Position numbers and translations under genes: made by a program. A stretch of DNA of 53,910 bases from Chloroflexota bacterium. Lineage in GTDB: Bacteria; Chloroflexota; Anaerolineae; UBA4142. Shown here in pieces: positions 33,568 to 41,147 of this stretch. The notes below the pieces were generated by a model. That model saw only the letters and a list, made by a program, of their open reading frames with translations, was not told where the DNA came from and ran no database searches. Position 1 is the stretch's first letter, and each line of letters opens with the position of its first letter. The stretch is from positions 1 through 53,910 of the forward strand of contig JACRMI010000061.1 of the NCBI GenBank assembly GCA_016215025.1. The letters are read 5' to 3'.

Positions 33568-33654
33568 TATGACCTCCTGCGAGTGCATGATTATCGACAA
33601 AGCTGGGCGAGGGTTGATCGTGCAAATTTTCTGTCCCTCTTCTCTCGGTGAGAG

Positions 33655-33692
33655 AAAATAAAAAAGCCGTAGGTCTCTTTGAAACCCACGGC
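33655..33692 (-). terminator. second leader terminator (T2)
   Basis: On the minus strand GCCGTGGGT-TTCAAAGAG-ACCTACGGC (8 of 9 pairs) followed by TTTTTTATTTTC. It lies between the leader ORF and the ABC ATPase gene. A small additional stem TTCTCTC-ACC-GAGAGAA follows directly. Confidence 0.85.
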
Positions 33693-33734
33693 ATGGTTAG
33701 CCAACGAATGGCAAGCTGGTAGCCTGTCCTACAC

Positions 33735-33767
33735 AAAAAAAACCGTGGGTGTGTAGCCACCCACGGC
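33735..33767 (-). terminator. first leader terminator (T1)
   Basis: On the minus strand CCGTGGGTG-GCTACA-CACCCACGG, a perfect 9-bp stem, followed by eight T residues. It is a textbook intrinsic terminator 32 bases after the stop codon of the leader ORF. T1 and T2 share the CCGTGGGT arm. Confidence 0.92.
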
Positions 33768-33798
33768 AAGATTCAGGTTCTATCTGGCAATGGGCGCA

Positions 33799-33852
33799 CT
33801 ACGGCAAGGAACGAACTCGAACATCACCGATGAGTTGTGTAAACACTACCAT
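33799..33852 (-). CDS. 17-residue leader peptide (putative attenuation/stalling peptide)
   Basis: The reading frame is ATG to TAG and encodes MVVFTQLIGDVRVRSLP. AAAGGAG lies eight bases upstream, as strong as any site in the window. It begins about 24-25 bases after the expected transcription start and ends upstream of two terminators. The Arg-Val-Arg triplet (residues 12-14) fits the +X+ motif at which ribosomes stall in the presence of macrolides, according to studies of Erm leader peptides; that it does so here is inference. Too short for normal gene calling. The leader start region (GGCATGGT) is complementary over eight bases to ACCATGCC beside T2, and AGTGGGC just upstream can pair with GCCCATT after the stop, so ribosome position could change folding. 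Confidence 0.6.
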   Translation of the reverse strand: MVVFTQLIGDVRVRSLP

Positions 33853-33882
33853 GCCCACTGCTCCTTTCTCTAGTCTGGCGCT

Positions 33883-33910
33883 ATTATACCAGAATCTTTC
33901 TCAGAGTCAA
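33883..33910 (-). promoter_or_regulatory. strong promoter of the exporter/acetyltransferase array
   Basis: On the minus strand TTGACT (33905-33910), 16-base spacer, TATAAT (33883-33888), with GG just before the -10. It is one of the closest matches to the sigma-70 consensus in the window. Transcripts would begin near 33876 and carry the 17-codon leader ORF. Confidence 0.85.
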
Positions 33911-33973
33911 TACCCAATTTTCGAGCTTGGCGCACCTGGGTTCATGCAAACGTGTCCATCCGCCAAATTCGAT

Positions 33974-34002
33974 TTGGTTTTTTGGAATGAATGTGGTAGA
34001 AT
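33974..34002 (+). promoter_or_regulatory. promoter of the ugp-like cluster
   Basis: TTGGTT (33974-33979), 17-base spacer, TAGAAT (33997-34002); about 90 bases before the first permease gene. It is divergent from the array promoter. Confidence 0.65.
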
Positions 34003-34091
34003 CGAATTTGCAACGAGATTGTTCGTTGGCTCTTCGTCAACATAGCGGCAACGCTCATCTCATAGAATGATGATTCTCAAGGAAGAGGTAT

Positions 34092-35036
34092 ATGACGATT
34101 ACTCCCAGCGATCCGAGCACGCCTTTGGTAATTTCCGCCCAACAGTTACGCAACCAGCGAGCGCGAGCCATCGGAAATTTTTTCGTGGCGATGCTGTTTT
34201 TGGCTCCCTCCCTGGTGATTTTCATCTCCTTTGTTTTTGTACCTCTGCTCAAAACCATCCAAATCAGCCTGTACTTGACCGATCCGATCGGACGCATGGT
34301 GGCATTTGCCGGTGTAGATAATTACGAGCGTATCTTTAGCGACAAGGATTTGTGGAACAGTCTCAAAGTGTCGCTCAATTTTGCGCTCTACGTCGTACCT
34401 TCCACGATCGTCCTATCATTGTTTTTGGCAACCGTGGCGAACGCCCGATTGCGCGGCATCAGTGTCTTCCGCGTCATTTTCTCTTCCACAATTGCCGTTT
34501 CCAGCGCAACGGCTTCGCTCATCTTTTTATTCCTATTTCACCCTGCCATCGGCATTTTCAATTACGTGCTCGATCTCGCGCACTTGCCCCGTGTGAACTG
34601 GCTCACCGATGCGTCGACCGCGCTCATCTCGGTCTCTATGGTGACAATCTGGTTGAACATCGGCTTCAACACGGTTATTTTTCTTGCCGCGATGCAGGGG
34701 ATTTCGCAGGAACTGTACGAAAGTGCGACCATCGACGGCGCGAATTTCTGGAAATCGTTCCGCCATATCACCGTTCCCCTGATCTCGCCTACCATTTTCT
34801 TCCTCATCGTCGTATCGACACTGAACGCTTTACAGACGTTTACCCAAATCAGCGTGATGACACGCGGCGGACCTATCGACTCGACGAACGTCATGGTGTA
34901 TCTGATCTATCGCGCGTTTTATTTTAACGGGCAGTATGGTTTGGCGGCTGCCATGTCGGTGGTCCTATTCGTCATTATGCTCGTATTTACAGTTTTGCAG
35001 TTTGGCGTATTCGAACGGAGAGTCCATTACTCATGA
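34092..35036 (+). CDS. ugpA: sugar/glycerol-3-phosphate ABC transporter permease (UgpA-like)
   Basis: 314 residues with six membrane helices, starting VAMLFLAPSLVIFISFVFVP (typical MalF/UgpA first helix). The coupling EAA motif is ELYESATIDGANFWKSFRHITVPLI, matching the consensus EAAxxDGAxxxxxFxxIxxP. GAGG precedes the ATG. Stop overlaps the start of the next permease by four bases. The symbol is by context: a permease pair, a binding protein and a glycerophosphodiesterase make glycerol-3-phosphate or its diesters a plausible substrate, but sugar-type relatives look alike. Confidence 0.82.
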   Translation: MTITPSDPSTPLVISAQQLRNQRARAIGNFFVAMLFLAPSLVIFISFVFVPLLKTIQISLYLTDPIGRMVAFAGVDNYERIFSDKDLWNSLKVSLNFALYVVPSTIVLSLFLATVANARLRGISVFRVIFSSTIAVSSATASLIFLFLFHPAIGIFNYVLDLAHLPRVNWLTDASTALISVSMVTIWLNIGFNTVIFLAAMQGISQELYESATIDGANFWKSFRHITVPLISPTIFFLIVVSTLNALQTFTQISVMTRGGPIDSTNVMVYLIYRAFYFNGQYGLAAAMSVVLFVIMLVFTVLQFGVFERRVHYS

Positions 35037-35875
35037 GTGAAACGAATCCGCGCTACACCCCGGCGCAAAAATTCTTTCTGTACTTTTTGCTCATCTTCTT
35101 ATCGATCATCGTCCTCTTTCCGTTGTACCAGGCAGTCATCACCAGTCTGGGGACAGAAGCCGATGTGTCGAACTATCCGCCCAAACTTTTGACGACCGCA
35201 TTTCGCTTTGAGAATTTTGCCGATGCGAACAACATGGCACCGATTTTGCGCTATTTGTTCAACAGCATCGTGCAATCATCAACCGTAATGATCTCGCACC
35301 TGGTCATGGCGAGTCTCGCCGCCTACGCCTTTGCGTTCATTGACTTTAAGTACAAGAATTTCTTCTTTCTCATTTTCCTCTCCACTCAAATGGTTCCCTG
35401 GGAAGCCACGATCATTCCGAACTATATGACGATTGTGAATGATCTCAAGCTCAAAGACAACTATTTAGGTCTAACCCTGCCGTACCTTGCCACCGCCTTC
35501 GGCACTTTTCTGGTGCGCCAATTCTTCATGTCGATTCCGAAAGACCTGCACGACGCTGCAATGATCGATGGCTGTGGACGGCTGCGCTTTTTGATCACGA
35601 TTGCCGTACCTCTCGCCCGTCCCGCCTTAGGCACGCTCGCGGTTTATAGTTTTCTCACGACCTACAACCAATATCTTTGGCCCCTGCTCGTGACCAATAA
35701 CAAGGATATGCGCACGGTGCAAATCGGTTTAGCGTTGTTGCAAGACCAAGAGCGGTTTTTGTGGAACGTCGTTCTGGCTGGCGTCGTTATGATTCTCGTG
35801 CCGACCATTTTGTTGTTCATCATCGGCAATCGACAATTGATTCGCGGCTTGACGGCAGGAGCGGTAAAGGGATAA
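35033..35875 (+). CDS. ugpE: ABC transporter permease (UgpE/MalG-like)
   Basis: 280 residues, six helices. The EAA loop is [30 protein letters not shown], consistent with the MalG/UgpE family, and [25 protein letters not shown] precedes it as usual. The four-base overlap with the previous gene indicates coupling. GGAGAG upstream of ATG. An ATPase subunit (UgpC/MsmX type) is not encoded in the window and is presumably shared from elsewhere. Confidence 0.85.
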   Translation: MSETNPRYTPAQKFFLYFLLIFLSIIVLFPLYQAVITSLGTEADVSNYPPKLLTTAFRFENFADANNMAPILRYLFNSIVQSSTVMISHLVMASLAAYAFAFIDFKYKNFFFLIFLSTQMVPWEATIIPNYMTIVNDLKLKDNYLGLTLPYLATAFGTFLVRQFFMSIPKDLHDAAMIDGCGRLRFLITIAVPLARPALGTLAVYSFLTTYNQYLWPLLVTNNKDMRTVQIGLALLQDQERFLWNVVLAGVVMILVPTILLFIIGNRQLIRGLTAGAVKG

Positions 35876-35877
35876 AA

Positions 35878-35945
35878 AGTTCCCTCATTTCCTTCAGTTC
35901 CTTTAGTTCCCTGGAACTGAGGGAACTAAGGGAACTGAAGGAACT
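35878..35945. repeat. 68-bp hairpin built from 9-nt AGTTCCYTY units
   Basis: Left arm 35878-35910 and right arm 35913-35945 are nearly complementary over 33 bases with a two-base loop. Each arm is four imperfect 9-nt copies of the type AGTTCCCTC. It separates the second permease from the oxidoreductase gene; no T-run follows, so it is not an ordinary terminator. Confidence 0.75.
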
Positions 35946-35958
35946 TTCGGAGATGGAC

Positions 35959-36927
35959 ATGAAATCCATTCGCGTTCACGAATTCGGCGGAATCGACGCG
36001 CTCAAACTTGAAGAGATTGCAAAACCGGAACCGGGCAAAGGCGAAGCGCGCGTACGGATTCAAGCCATCGGCGTTAACTTTATCGACGTGTATCAGCGCG
36101 TTGGGCTGTATAAACCAGCGCTGCCATTCACACTGGGACAAGAAGCCGCGGGAGTGGTGGATGCCGTCGGAGCAGGTGTGACCGAAGTTAAAGCGGGTGA
36201 CCGCGTCGCGTACACCTCGGTGCTTGGCTCGTATGCCGAGTACGCCAACGTTCCCGCGTGGCGATTGTTCCCAGTGCCCGATGATGTGACACCGGAGCAA
36301 GCGGCGGGCGTCGCGTTGCAGGGACTCACAGCGCACTATTTGGCGTGTTCAACTTTTCCAATCAAGCCAGGCGATACCGCGCTCGTTCATGCCGCCGCGG
36401 GCGGACTCGGATTACTGCTCGTGCAAATTGCGAAATTGTGCGGCGCGCGCGTTATTGGCACGACCTCGACGGAAGCCAAAGCACAAATGGCGAAACGCGT
36501 CGGTGCGGACGAAGTGATTCTGTACTCGACCCAGGATTTTGAAGCCGAAGTCAAACGCCTGACCGATGGCAAAGGGGTCGATGTGGTGTACGATTCGGTT
36601 GGCAAAACAACTTTCGACAAAGGTTTGAATTGCTTGCGGCGGCGCGGCACGCTGGTGTTGTGCGGACAATCGTCGGGTCCTGTCCCGCCCTTCGATCCGC
36701 AGACGCTCAATGCGAAAGGTTCGCTCTTTCTCACGCGCCCCACGCTCGCGCATTACACCGCCGATCGCGCCGAGGTGTTGCTGCGCGCCAACGACTTGTT
36801 CGATTGGATGCGCGCGGGCAAGTTGACCGTGACGATTGCGAAATCTTTTCCACTCGCCGATGTTGCCGCCGCGCACGAGTTTCTCGAAAGCCGCGCGGCG
36901 ATTGGCAAAGTCATGTTGATTCCATGA
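35959..36927 (+). CDS. NADPH:quinone oxidoreductase (zinc-independent MDR, QOR type)
   Basis: 322 residues of the medium-chain dehydrogenase/reductase superfamily. The N-terminus ([42 protein letters not shown], in pieces) is highly typical of QOR/zeta-crystallin, the nucleotide motif is [24 protein letters not shown], and there are no zinc-binding cysteines. ATG 35959 with GGAG six bases upstream is preferred; an ATG at 35953 directly abuts that site. It likely reduces quinones or other electrophilic carbonyls using NADPH. Its place inside a transport cluster, behind a large hairpin, is odd and suggests an insertion. Confidence 0.85.
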   Translation: MKSIRVHEFGGIDALKLEEIAKPEPGKGEARVRIQAIGVNFIDVYQRVGLYKPALPFTLGQEAAGVVDAVGAGVTEVKAGDRVAYTSVLGSYAEYANVPAWRLFPVPDDVTPEQAAGVALQGLTAHYLACSTFPIKPGDTALVHAAAGGLGLLLVQIAKLCGARVIGTTSTEAKAQMAKRVGADEVILYSTQDFEAEVKRLTDGKGVDVVYDSVGKTTFDKGLNCLRRRGTLVLCGQSSGPVPPFDPQTLNAKGSLFLTRPTLAHYTADRAEVLLRANDLFDWMRAGKLTVTIAKSFPLADVAAAHEFLESRAAIGKVMLIP

Positions 36928-37006
36928 GGAGGTGTTATCTACAGAATTCGACTCTGCGAATTTTTCCACTCTGCGATTTTCAGCTTTCTCTCAAAGGAGG
37001 AGAAGA

Positions 37007-38410
37007 ATGAAACGATTGATTTTGATGAGCGCGTTGATCATGGTACTCGTGCTCGTTGCCGCGTGCGCCACGCCCACGGAAGCGCCTAAACCACCGGCGT
37101 CGTCATCGGCAGCCGCGTCATCTGCTCCGGCATCGTCCGTCGCGCCTGCCGCCGCTACCAAATTCGCATTTTGGCACGCGATGGGCGGTACGAACGGCGA
37201 AGCCATTGCCGAAATGATGAAACGCTTTAATGCCTCGCAGACCGCATGCGTCGGCGAAGCCGTGTTCCAAGGTTCGTACGATGACTCGCTCAACAAGTTG
37301 AAAGCCGGGTTGCAGTCGAAAGACATTCCCGCCGTCGTGCAGATGTTCGATCTAGCGACCCAGGTATTAATCGATTTGCAAGTCATTGCGCCCATGCAAG
37401 ATTTCATCGACAAAGACAAATTCGATCTGAAAGATTTCGAGCAGAACGTGCTCGCGTACTATTCGGTCGGCGGAAAATTGTACGGCATGCCGTACAACAC
37501 ATCAAACCCCATGCTCTACATCAACAAGGATGCCTTCAAAGCTGCCGGTCTCGACCCCGCCAAACCGCCGCGCACGTATGCTGAAGTCTTGGATGCCGCC
37601 AAGAAATTGACGAAGAAGGGCGCAGATGGCAAGGTCTCGATGTACGGGTACTCGATGGCGATATACGGCTGGTTCTTTGAACAACTCCTCGCTGCGTCCG
37701 GCGGCTTGTATCTCGACAATGGCAACGGACGCGATGCACGCGCCACCAAAGCGACCTTTAACAGCCCCGAAGGCGTCAAGATTTTGACGTGGTGGAAAGA
37801 AGGGTACGACGCGGGTGTGTTCGGCAACTTTGGTCGCCCGACCGCCGATACCCAAAAAGCGTTCGACGCCCAACAGACCGCGATGATGATCGAATCCACC
37901 GCCGGGTTGCGTTCGCGCCTCAACGCGGCGCAAGGCAAGTTTGAACTGGGCACCGGTTTCCTGCCGCGTCCCGACGAAGCCGCGTACACCAAGTCCGGCA
38001 CGATCATCGGTGGTGCGTCCGTCTATATCATGAAGGACCGCCCGGCGGCAGAACAAAACTGCGCGTGGCAGTTCGTCAAATTCACCGTCTCGCCTGAAAT
38101 TCAAGCGTACTGGCACACCGCGAGCGGCTACTATCCCGTCACCAAGAAATCCTATGATGTTAAAGAAGACAAGGAATGGGTGGCAAAGTATCCGCAGTTC
38201 TTGACGGCGGTTGAACAATTGCATGCCGCACCGAACAACCGCTTTACCCAAGGCGCATTGACCGGCGTCATGCCCGCCTCACGCCAACGGATCGAACTCG
38301 CGATTGAGGAGGTGATCCAGGGTAAATCGACGCCGCAACAAGCACTCGATAGCGCGGCAGCCGATGTCACCAAACTGATCACCGATTACAACAAAACAGC
38401 ACCCAAGTAA
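37007..38410 (+). CDS. ugpB: extracellular solute-binding lipoprotein (UgpB-like)
   Basis: 467 residues. A signal peptide with lipobox VLVAAC is seen (cysteine near residue 18-20), followed by a Ser/Ala/Pro linker (SSSAAASSAPASS). The rest is a family-1 binding protein: FWHAMGGTNGEAIAEMMKRFN near the start of the mature part matches UgpB-type proteins (FWHAM), and YGMPYNTSNPMLYINKDAFKAAGLDP and YPVTKKSYD are further family features. The FWHAM motif and the downstream glycerophosphodiesterase support glycerol-3-phosphate or glycerophosphodiester binding. AAAGGAGG precedes the ATG. Terminated by a strong hairpin, so it may be made in excess over the distal gene. Confidence 0.85.
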   Translation: MKRLILMSALIMVLVLVAACATPTEAPKPPASSSAAASSAPASSVAPAAATKFAFWHAMGGTNGEAIAEMMKRFNASQTACVGEAVFQGSYDDSLNKLKAGLQSKDIPAVVQMFDLATQVLIDLQVIAPMQDFIDKDKFDLKDFEQNVLAYYSVGGKLYGMPYNTSNPMLYINKDAFKAAGLDPAKPPRTYAEVLDAAKKLTKKGADGKVSMYGYSMAIYGWFFEQLLAASGGLYLDNGNGRDARATKATFNSPEGVKILTWWKEGYDAGVFGNFGRPTADTQKAFDAQQTAMMIESTAGLRSRLNAAQGKFELGTGFLPRPDEAAYTKSGTIIGGASVYIMKDRPAAEQNCAWQFVKFTVSPEIQAYWHTASGYYPVTKKSYDVKEDKEWVAKYPQFLTAVEQLHAAPNNRFTQGALTGVMPASRQRIELAIEEVIQGKSTPQQALDSAAADVTKLITDYNKTAPK

Positions 38411-38417
38411 AAGCGCC

Positions 38418-38452
38418 AAGACCCGAAGGGTTGAGACCCTTCGGGTCTTTTC
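38418..38452 (+). terminator. intrinsic terminator after the binding-protein gene
   Basis: Perfect 13-bp stem AAGACCCGAAGGG/CCCTTCGGGTCTT with six-base loop, followed by TT. It may reduce transcription into the phosphodiesterase gene. Confidence 0.85.
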
Positions 38453-38509
38453 ATCGAGAACCTAATCGTTTGTTAGGAGACCTTCAAGAACTGGGGCAAA
38501 GAGCCAAAT

Positions 38510-39427
38510 ATGAAACAATTCACTCTGATAGTTTTTCTTATCACATTATCCGCCTGCGCTACACCCACACCTCCCCCCACGCCAACCGCCAACGTTAGCG
38601 CCATTCTTACCGTGACCGCGCCCCATCAACCGACGAGCGCCGTCGCCCAATCAGCGTCTGGCGGAGCGTCCCCGTCGGTCCGCCCGCTCGTGGTCGCGCA
38701 TCGCGGCGGGGCGGCACTTGCGCCGGAGAACACGCTCGCCGCATTTGAAAACGCGATCCAGCTCGGCGTGGATATGGTCGAATGTGATGTGCATCTCAGC
38801 AAAGATGGCGAGTTGATCGTGATGCATGATCCGAACGTTTCGACCACGACGAACGGTGTAGGGCAAATCTCCAATTTGCCGCTTGCCGATTTGAAGAAAC
38901 TGAATGCTGCGGCAAAATTCGCCGGTGGCTATGCGCCTCAAACCATCCCGACGCTTGGCGAATTGCTCGATTTGGTCAAAGGTAAAGTCGATATTCAGAT
39001 TGAAATCAAGAACGCAGCAGGCGGCGGACGCTATGCCGGGATTGAGAAACAAGTCGTCGATGCCGTCAATTCACGCGGTATGACCAATAACGTGATTATT
39101 ATCTCTTTCGACTTTGGGGTTCTCAAAGACGTACAAGCCATCGATCCTCGCATCAAGACCGGCGCGCTCGTTCGCGCCGATTGGTTCCAGACGCGCAGCC
39201 CTGAGAAATCGATTGCAGATGCGGTCGAACAAACGGGCGCGGCATATTTCATGCCGACGGCGGGTCCCGTCACGCAAGCCATCGTCAATGCGGCGCACGC
39301 GCGGGGAATCAAAATGGGCGTGTGGACGGTAGACGCCGAGTCGGATATGAAGCGCTATTCCGGCTACGGCATCGATGCGCTGACGACGAATCGTCCGGAC
39401 CTTCTCCAACGCGTATTAGAAAAGTGA
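38510..39427 (+). CDS. glycerophosphodiester phosphodiesterase, exported lipoprotein
   Basis: 305 residues. Signal peptide with lipobox TLSAC (Cys near residue 15), a Thr/Pro linker and then the GDPD barrel: VVAHRGGAALAPENTLAAF carries the catalytic HR and EN; MVECDVHLSKDGELIVMHDP has the Glu/Asp/His metal-binding set. IEIKNA and the final VWTVDAESDMKRYSGYGIDALTTNRPD are typical. It presumably hydrolyses glycerophosphodiesters outside the membrane, and the resulting glycerol-3-phosphate would be taken up by the adjoining transporter. No strong Shine-Dalgarno is seen. The segment encoding GQISNLP has a REP-like palindrome by chance or conversion. Confidence 0.88.
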   Translation: MKQFTLIVFLITLSACATPTPPPTPTANVSAILTVTAPHQPTSAVAQSASGGASPSVRPLVVAHRGGAALAPENTLAAFENAIQLGVDMVECDVHLSKDGELIVMHDPNVSTTTNGVGQISNLPLADLKKLNAAAKFAGGYAPQTIPTLGELLDLVKGKVDIQIEIKNAAGGGRYAGIEKQVVDAVNSRGMTNNVIIISFDFGVLKDVQAIDPRIKTGALVRADWFQTRSPEKSIADAVEQTGAAYFMPTAGPVTQAIVNAAHARGIKMGVWTVDAESDMKRYSGYGIDALTTNRPDLLQRVLEK

Positions 39428-39469
39428 TAGTATTACAACAGGACACGCTCAGACGAACATGTATTCGGA

Positions 39470-39497
39470 TTGCATTCATCCAAAACAGTGTTATAAT
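39470..39497 (+). promoter_or_regulatory. promoter of putative small RNA / UspA leader
   Basis: TTGCAT (39470-39475), 16-base spacer, TATAAT (39492-39497). Confidence 0.75.
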
Positions 39498-39503
39498 ATG
39501 CAT

Positions 39504-39630
39504 GTGGAAATATCCTCTGAACTCAAATCGCTAAGCAAGCCAAGCCGGATAGATCAAATCGTTCAGCGCTGAGCAATCATATTTTTTATCACACCCGCTT
39601 CTGCACTCGACGAAGCGGGTTTTATTTTTT
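39504..39630 (+). ncRNA. putative small RNA or terminated leader upstream of uspA
   Basis: Between the promoter and a terminator lies about 125 bases with no meaningful ORF. Internal complementary pieces are CTGAAC/GTTCAG and the palindrome CAGCGCTG. It does not fit 6S, SRP, tmRNA or riboswitch classes that I know. It could be a free small RNA or a premature-termination leader for the stress-protein gene 40 bases further on. Confidence 0.45.
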
Positions 39631-39632
39631 CC
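39593..39632 (+). terminator. intrinsic terminator upstream of uspA
   Basis: ACCCGCTTC-(10-base loop)-GAAGCGGGT followed by TTTATTTTTT; perfect 9-bp stem. Confidence 0.88.
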
Positions 39633-39670
39633 AATCGATGGATCAGTGTGGCTCCATAATCGGGGGAAGT

Positions 39671-40165
39671 ATGTACCAAAAGATTCTTGTGCCACTCGAT
39701 GGATCATCGTTAGCCGAATCCGCCTTGCCTTATGTGGAAGCACTTGCCGCTACGCACAACGCCGAAATTGTTTTGCTCCAGGTCGTTGTCGATCCGATTT
39801 ACGATTTGCTCCTGACCGGACCCAAACTCGCCACCGCGACTGAGGATCACCTATTTTCGCAACGTGCCATCACCCAACGCTACCTCGATTGTCTCGCCTC
39901 GCGCTGTACGGAAAAAGGCATCCGCGCCCGAACCATGATCTCCGAAGGAATTGTCGCCGATAAGATTTTAGATTGCGCTCGGCGGGTCGAAGCGGACTTG
40001 ATTGTCTTAACCAACCATGGTTTCAATTCACCCAGTCAATGGAAACTTGGCAACGTCACCTACCGTCTTCTGCACGACTCGGAAATACCGGTGCTGCTCA
40101 TCCGATCCAAGCAACCTTCTTTCAAAGAACTCAAACCTGCTCTGAGCGTCACTCCCGTCAATTAG
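39671..40165 (+). CDS. universal stress protein (UspA family)
   Basis: 164 residues. The N-terminal YQKILVPLDGSSLAESALPYVEALAA is a standard Usp opening and the C-terminal end IPVLLIR also fits. The ATP-binding signature G-x2-G-x9-G-S/T is degenerate (HGFNSPSQWKLGNVTYRLL keeps only part of it), so ATP binding is uncertain. ATG 39671 has GGGGGAAG upstream; an earlier in-frame start at 39638 lies against the terminator T-run and is rejected. Control by read-through of the upstream terminator is possible. Confidence 0.87.
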   Translation: MYQKILVPLDGSSLAESALPYVEALAATHNAEIVLLQVVVDPIYDLLLTGPKLATATEDHLFSQRAITQRYLDCLASRCTEKGIRARTMISEGIVADKILDCARRVEADLIVLTNHGFNSPSQWKLGNVTYRLLHDSEIPVLLIRSKQPSFKELKPALSVTPVN

Positions 40166-40205
40166 AGTGAATCGTTCCACCAGTGTTTAGAAAGGAGAAA
40201 AGACC

Positions 40206-40724
40206 GTGATGGATTTGGAGCGACTCGGCGATGAGGTGCTTAATCGAAAGATGCTGCTTGCCGACCTAAGTGAAAACGCAAAACGGTTATTTGACGAACT
40301 ATCCCAGTTTGAATCGTGCTTGCTGATTCTTCACTTTTTGAACTCGAATGCAGCGACAATGTTGACAGCGGATGATATTGCTTATCACGTTAGCAAACCC
40401 ATCAAGGATATTCAACATGACCTAGACGTATTGACACAGGTTTACTTGGTAGAGACAACCTATGTCACCGGGGTTACGTTTTATCATTTTACCAAAAACC
40501 CCGTCCAGCGAAGACTGGCGCAAGAGTTGTGCGCTTGGCAAGATCGATGGGAAACACGCATTCGCAATATCGCGCAATATATTTGGGGAATCGAACCATC
40601 GATGACCTACGTCGCCCAACCTTTCTCAAGCGATTCTCATTCGGTGCTTTCACCCATCGATAGATCGATGCGACGTTGGGTAGCCACAATGACCAACGCC
40701 GTGAATGGAGAGAAAAATGGATAA
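40206..40724 (+). CDS. hypothetical protein with possible winged-helix domain
   Basis: 172 residues (GTG start, or ATG three bases later; AAAGGAG fits both). Mostly helical. Residues 36-95 (ESCLLILHFLNSNAATMLTADDIAYHVSKPIKDIQHDLDVLTQVYLVETTYV in parts) look like a winged-helix module: three helices followed by two strands ending TYVTGVTFYHF. The C-terminal part (ELCAWQDRWETRIRNIAQYI) is amphipathic. I do not recognise the family; a DNA-binding or dimerising role is plausible. Stop overlaps the start of the next gene, so they form an operon that probably begins at uspA (40-base gap). Confidence 0.65.
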   Translation: MMDLERLGDEVLNRKMLLADLSENAKRLFDELSQFESCLLILHFLNSNAATMLTADDIAYHVSKPIKDIQHDLDVLTQVYLVETTYVTGVTFYHFTKNPVQRRLAQELCAWQDRWETRIRNIAQYIWGIEPSMTYVAQPFSSDSHSVLSPIDRSMRRWVATMTNAVNGEKNG

Positions 40725-41022
40725 TGCTGTCCGACTCGAAGAACTTGTGCAGAAAATGTTGAACGAGACCCAAGGTGCAAAGAACAAGCGCGTTCGCGTG
40801 GTTAATCTTTCCGTGTACGATCAAAGCATCGATCCCCTAGAGTTGACCCGCGTATTTAAAAGCGTCACGTTCAACACACCGGCTCAAGACGCCCAACTGC
40901 ATGTTCGTCGTTCCGAAAACACCTCAAAGGATTCGACGCACAATTCGCCGTCGTCAACTCCCTTTACCCCAGTTCGACTCGATAGTCTCGAATTGGAGGA
41001 TGCCTCGATTCCGAAGAGCTGA
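40717..41022 (+). CDS. short hypothetical protein, HypA-like N-terminal fold
   Basis: 101 residues. The first 70 residues (VRLEELVQKMLNETQGAKNKRVRVVNLSVYD... and DPLELTRVFKSVTFNTPAQDAQLHVRR) follow the order of HypA hydrogenase-nickel proteins: helix, strand, helix, strand ending in ...TPAxxAxLxV. The zinc-binding Cys pairs of HypA are absent and the rest is Ser/Thr/Pro-rich, so a nickel role is doubtful. ATG overlaps the upstream gene's stop by eight bases; GGAGAG precedes it. A strong terminator follows. Annotation is tentative. Confidence 0.55.
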   Translation: MDNAVRLEELVQKMLNETQGAKNKRVRVVNLSVYDQSIDPLELTRVFKSVTFNTPAQDAQLHVRRSENTSKDSTHNSPSSTPFTPVRLDSLELEDASIPKS

Positions 41023-41038
41023 ATTGGGATCGAAACCA

Positions 41039-41080
41039 GATGCGCACAGATGCAGGAATAGGTCTGTGCGCATCTTTATT
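41039..41080 (+). terminator. intrinsic terminator after the uspA operon
   Basis: Perfect 12-bp stem GATGCGCACAGA/TCTGTGCGCATC with a 12-base loop, followed by TTTATTT. Confidence 0.88.
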
Positions 41081-41107
41081 TCCTGCGTTCGGCGATGATG
41101 TTGCGTT

Positions 41108-41135
41108 TTGCAAAAAGAACAAAACGAGGTATAAT
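41108..41135 (+). promoter_or_regulatory. tRNA promoter
   Basis: TTGCAA (41108-41113), 16-base spacer, TATAAT (41130-41135), ending 12 bases before the tRNA. Confidence 0.8.
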
Positions 41136-41147
41136 GCGCGTCGTCAA

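Noticed and set aside
33600..33890. Metabolite riboswitch or T-box upstream of the ABC ATPase
   Set aside because: I see no T-box or known riboswitch core; a short translated ORF with terminators explains the region better.
38862..38880. REP-like palindrome GGCAAAT-CTCCA-ATTTGCC inside the glycerophosphodiesterase gene
   Set aside because: It encodes GQISNLP at the place where homologues have a segment of the same length, so there is no visible insertion; it may be chance.
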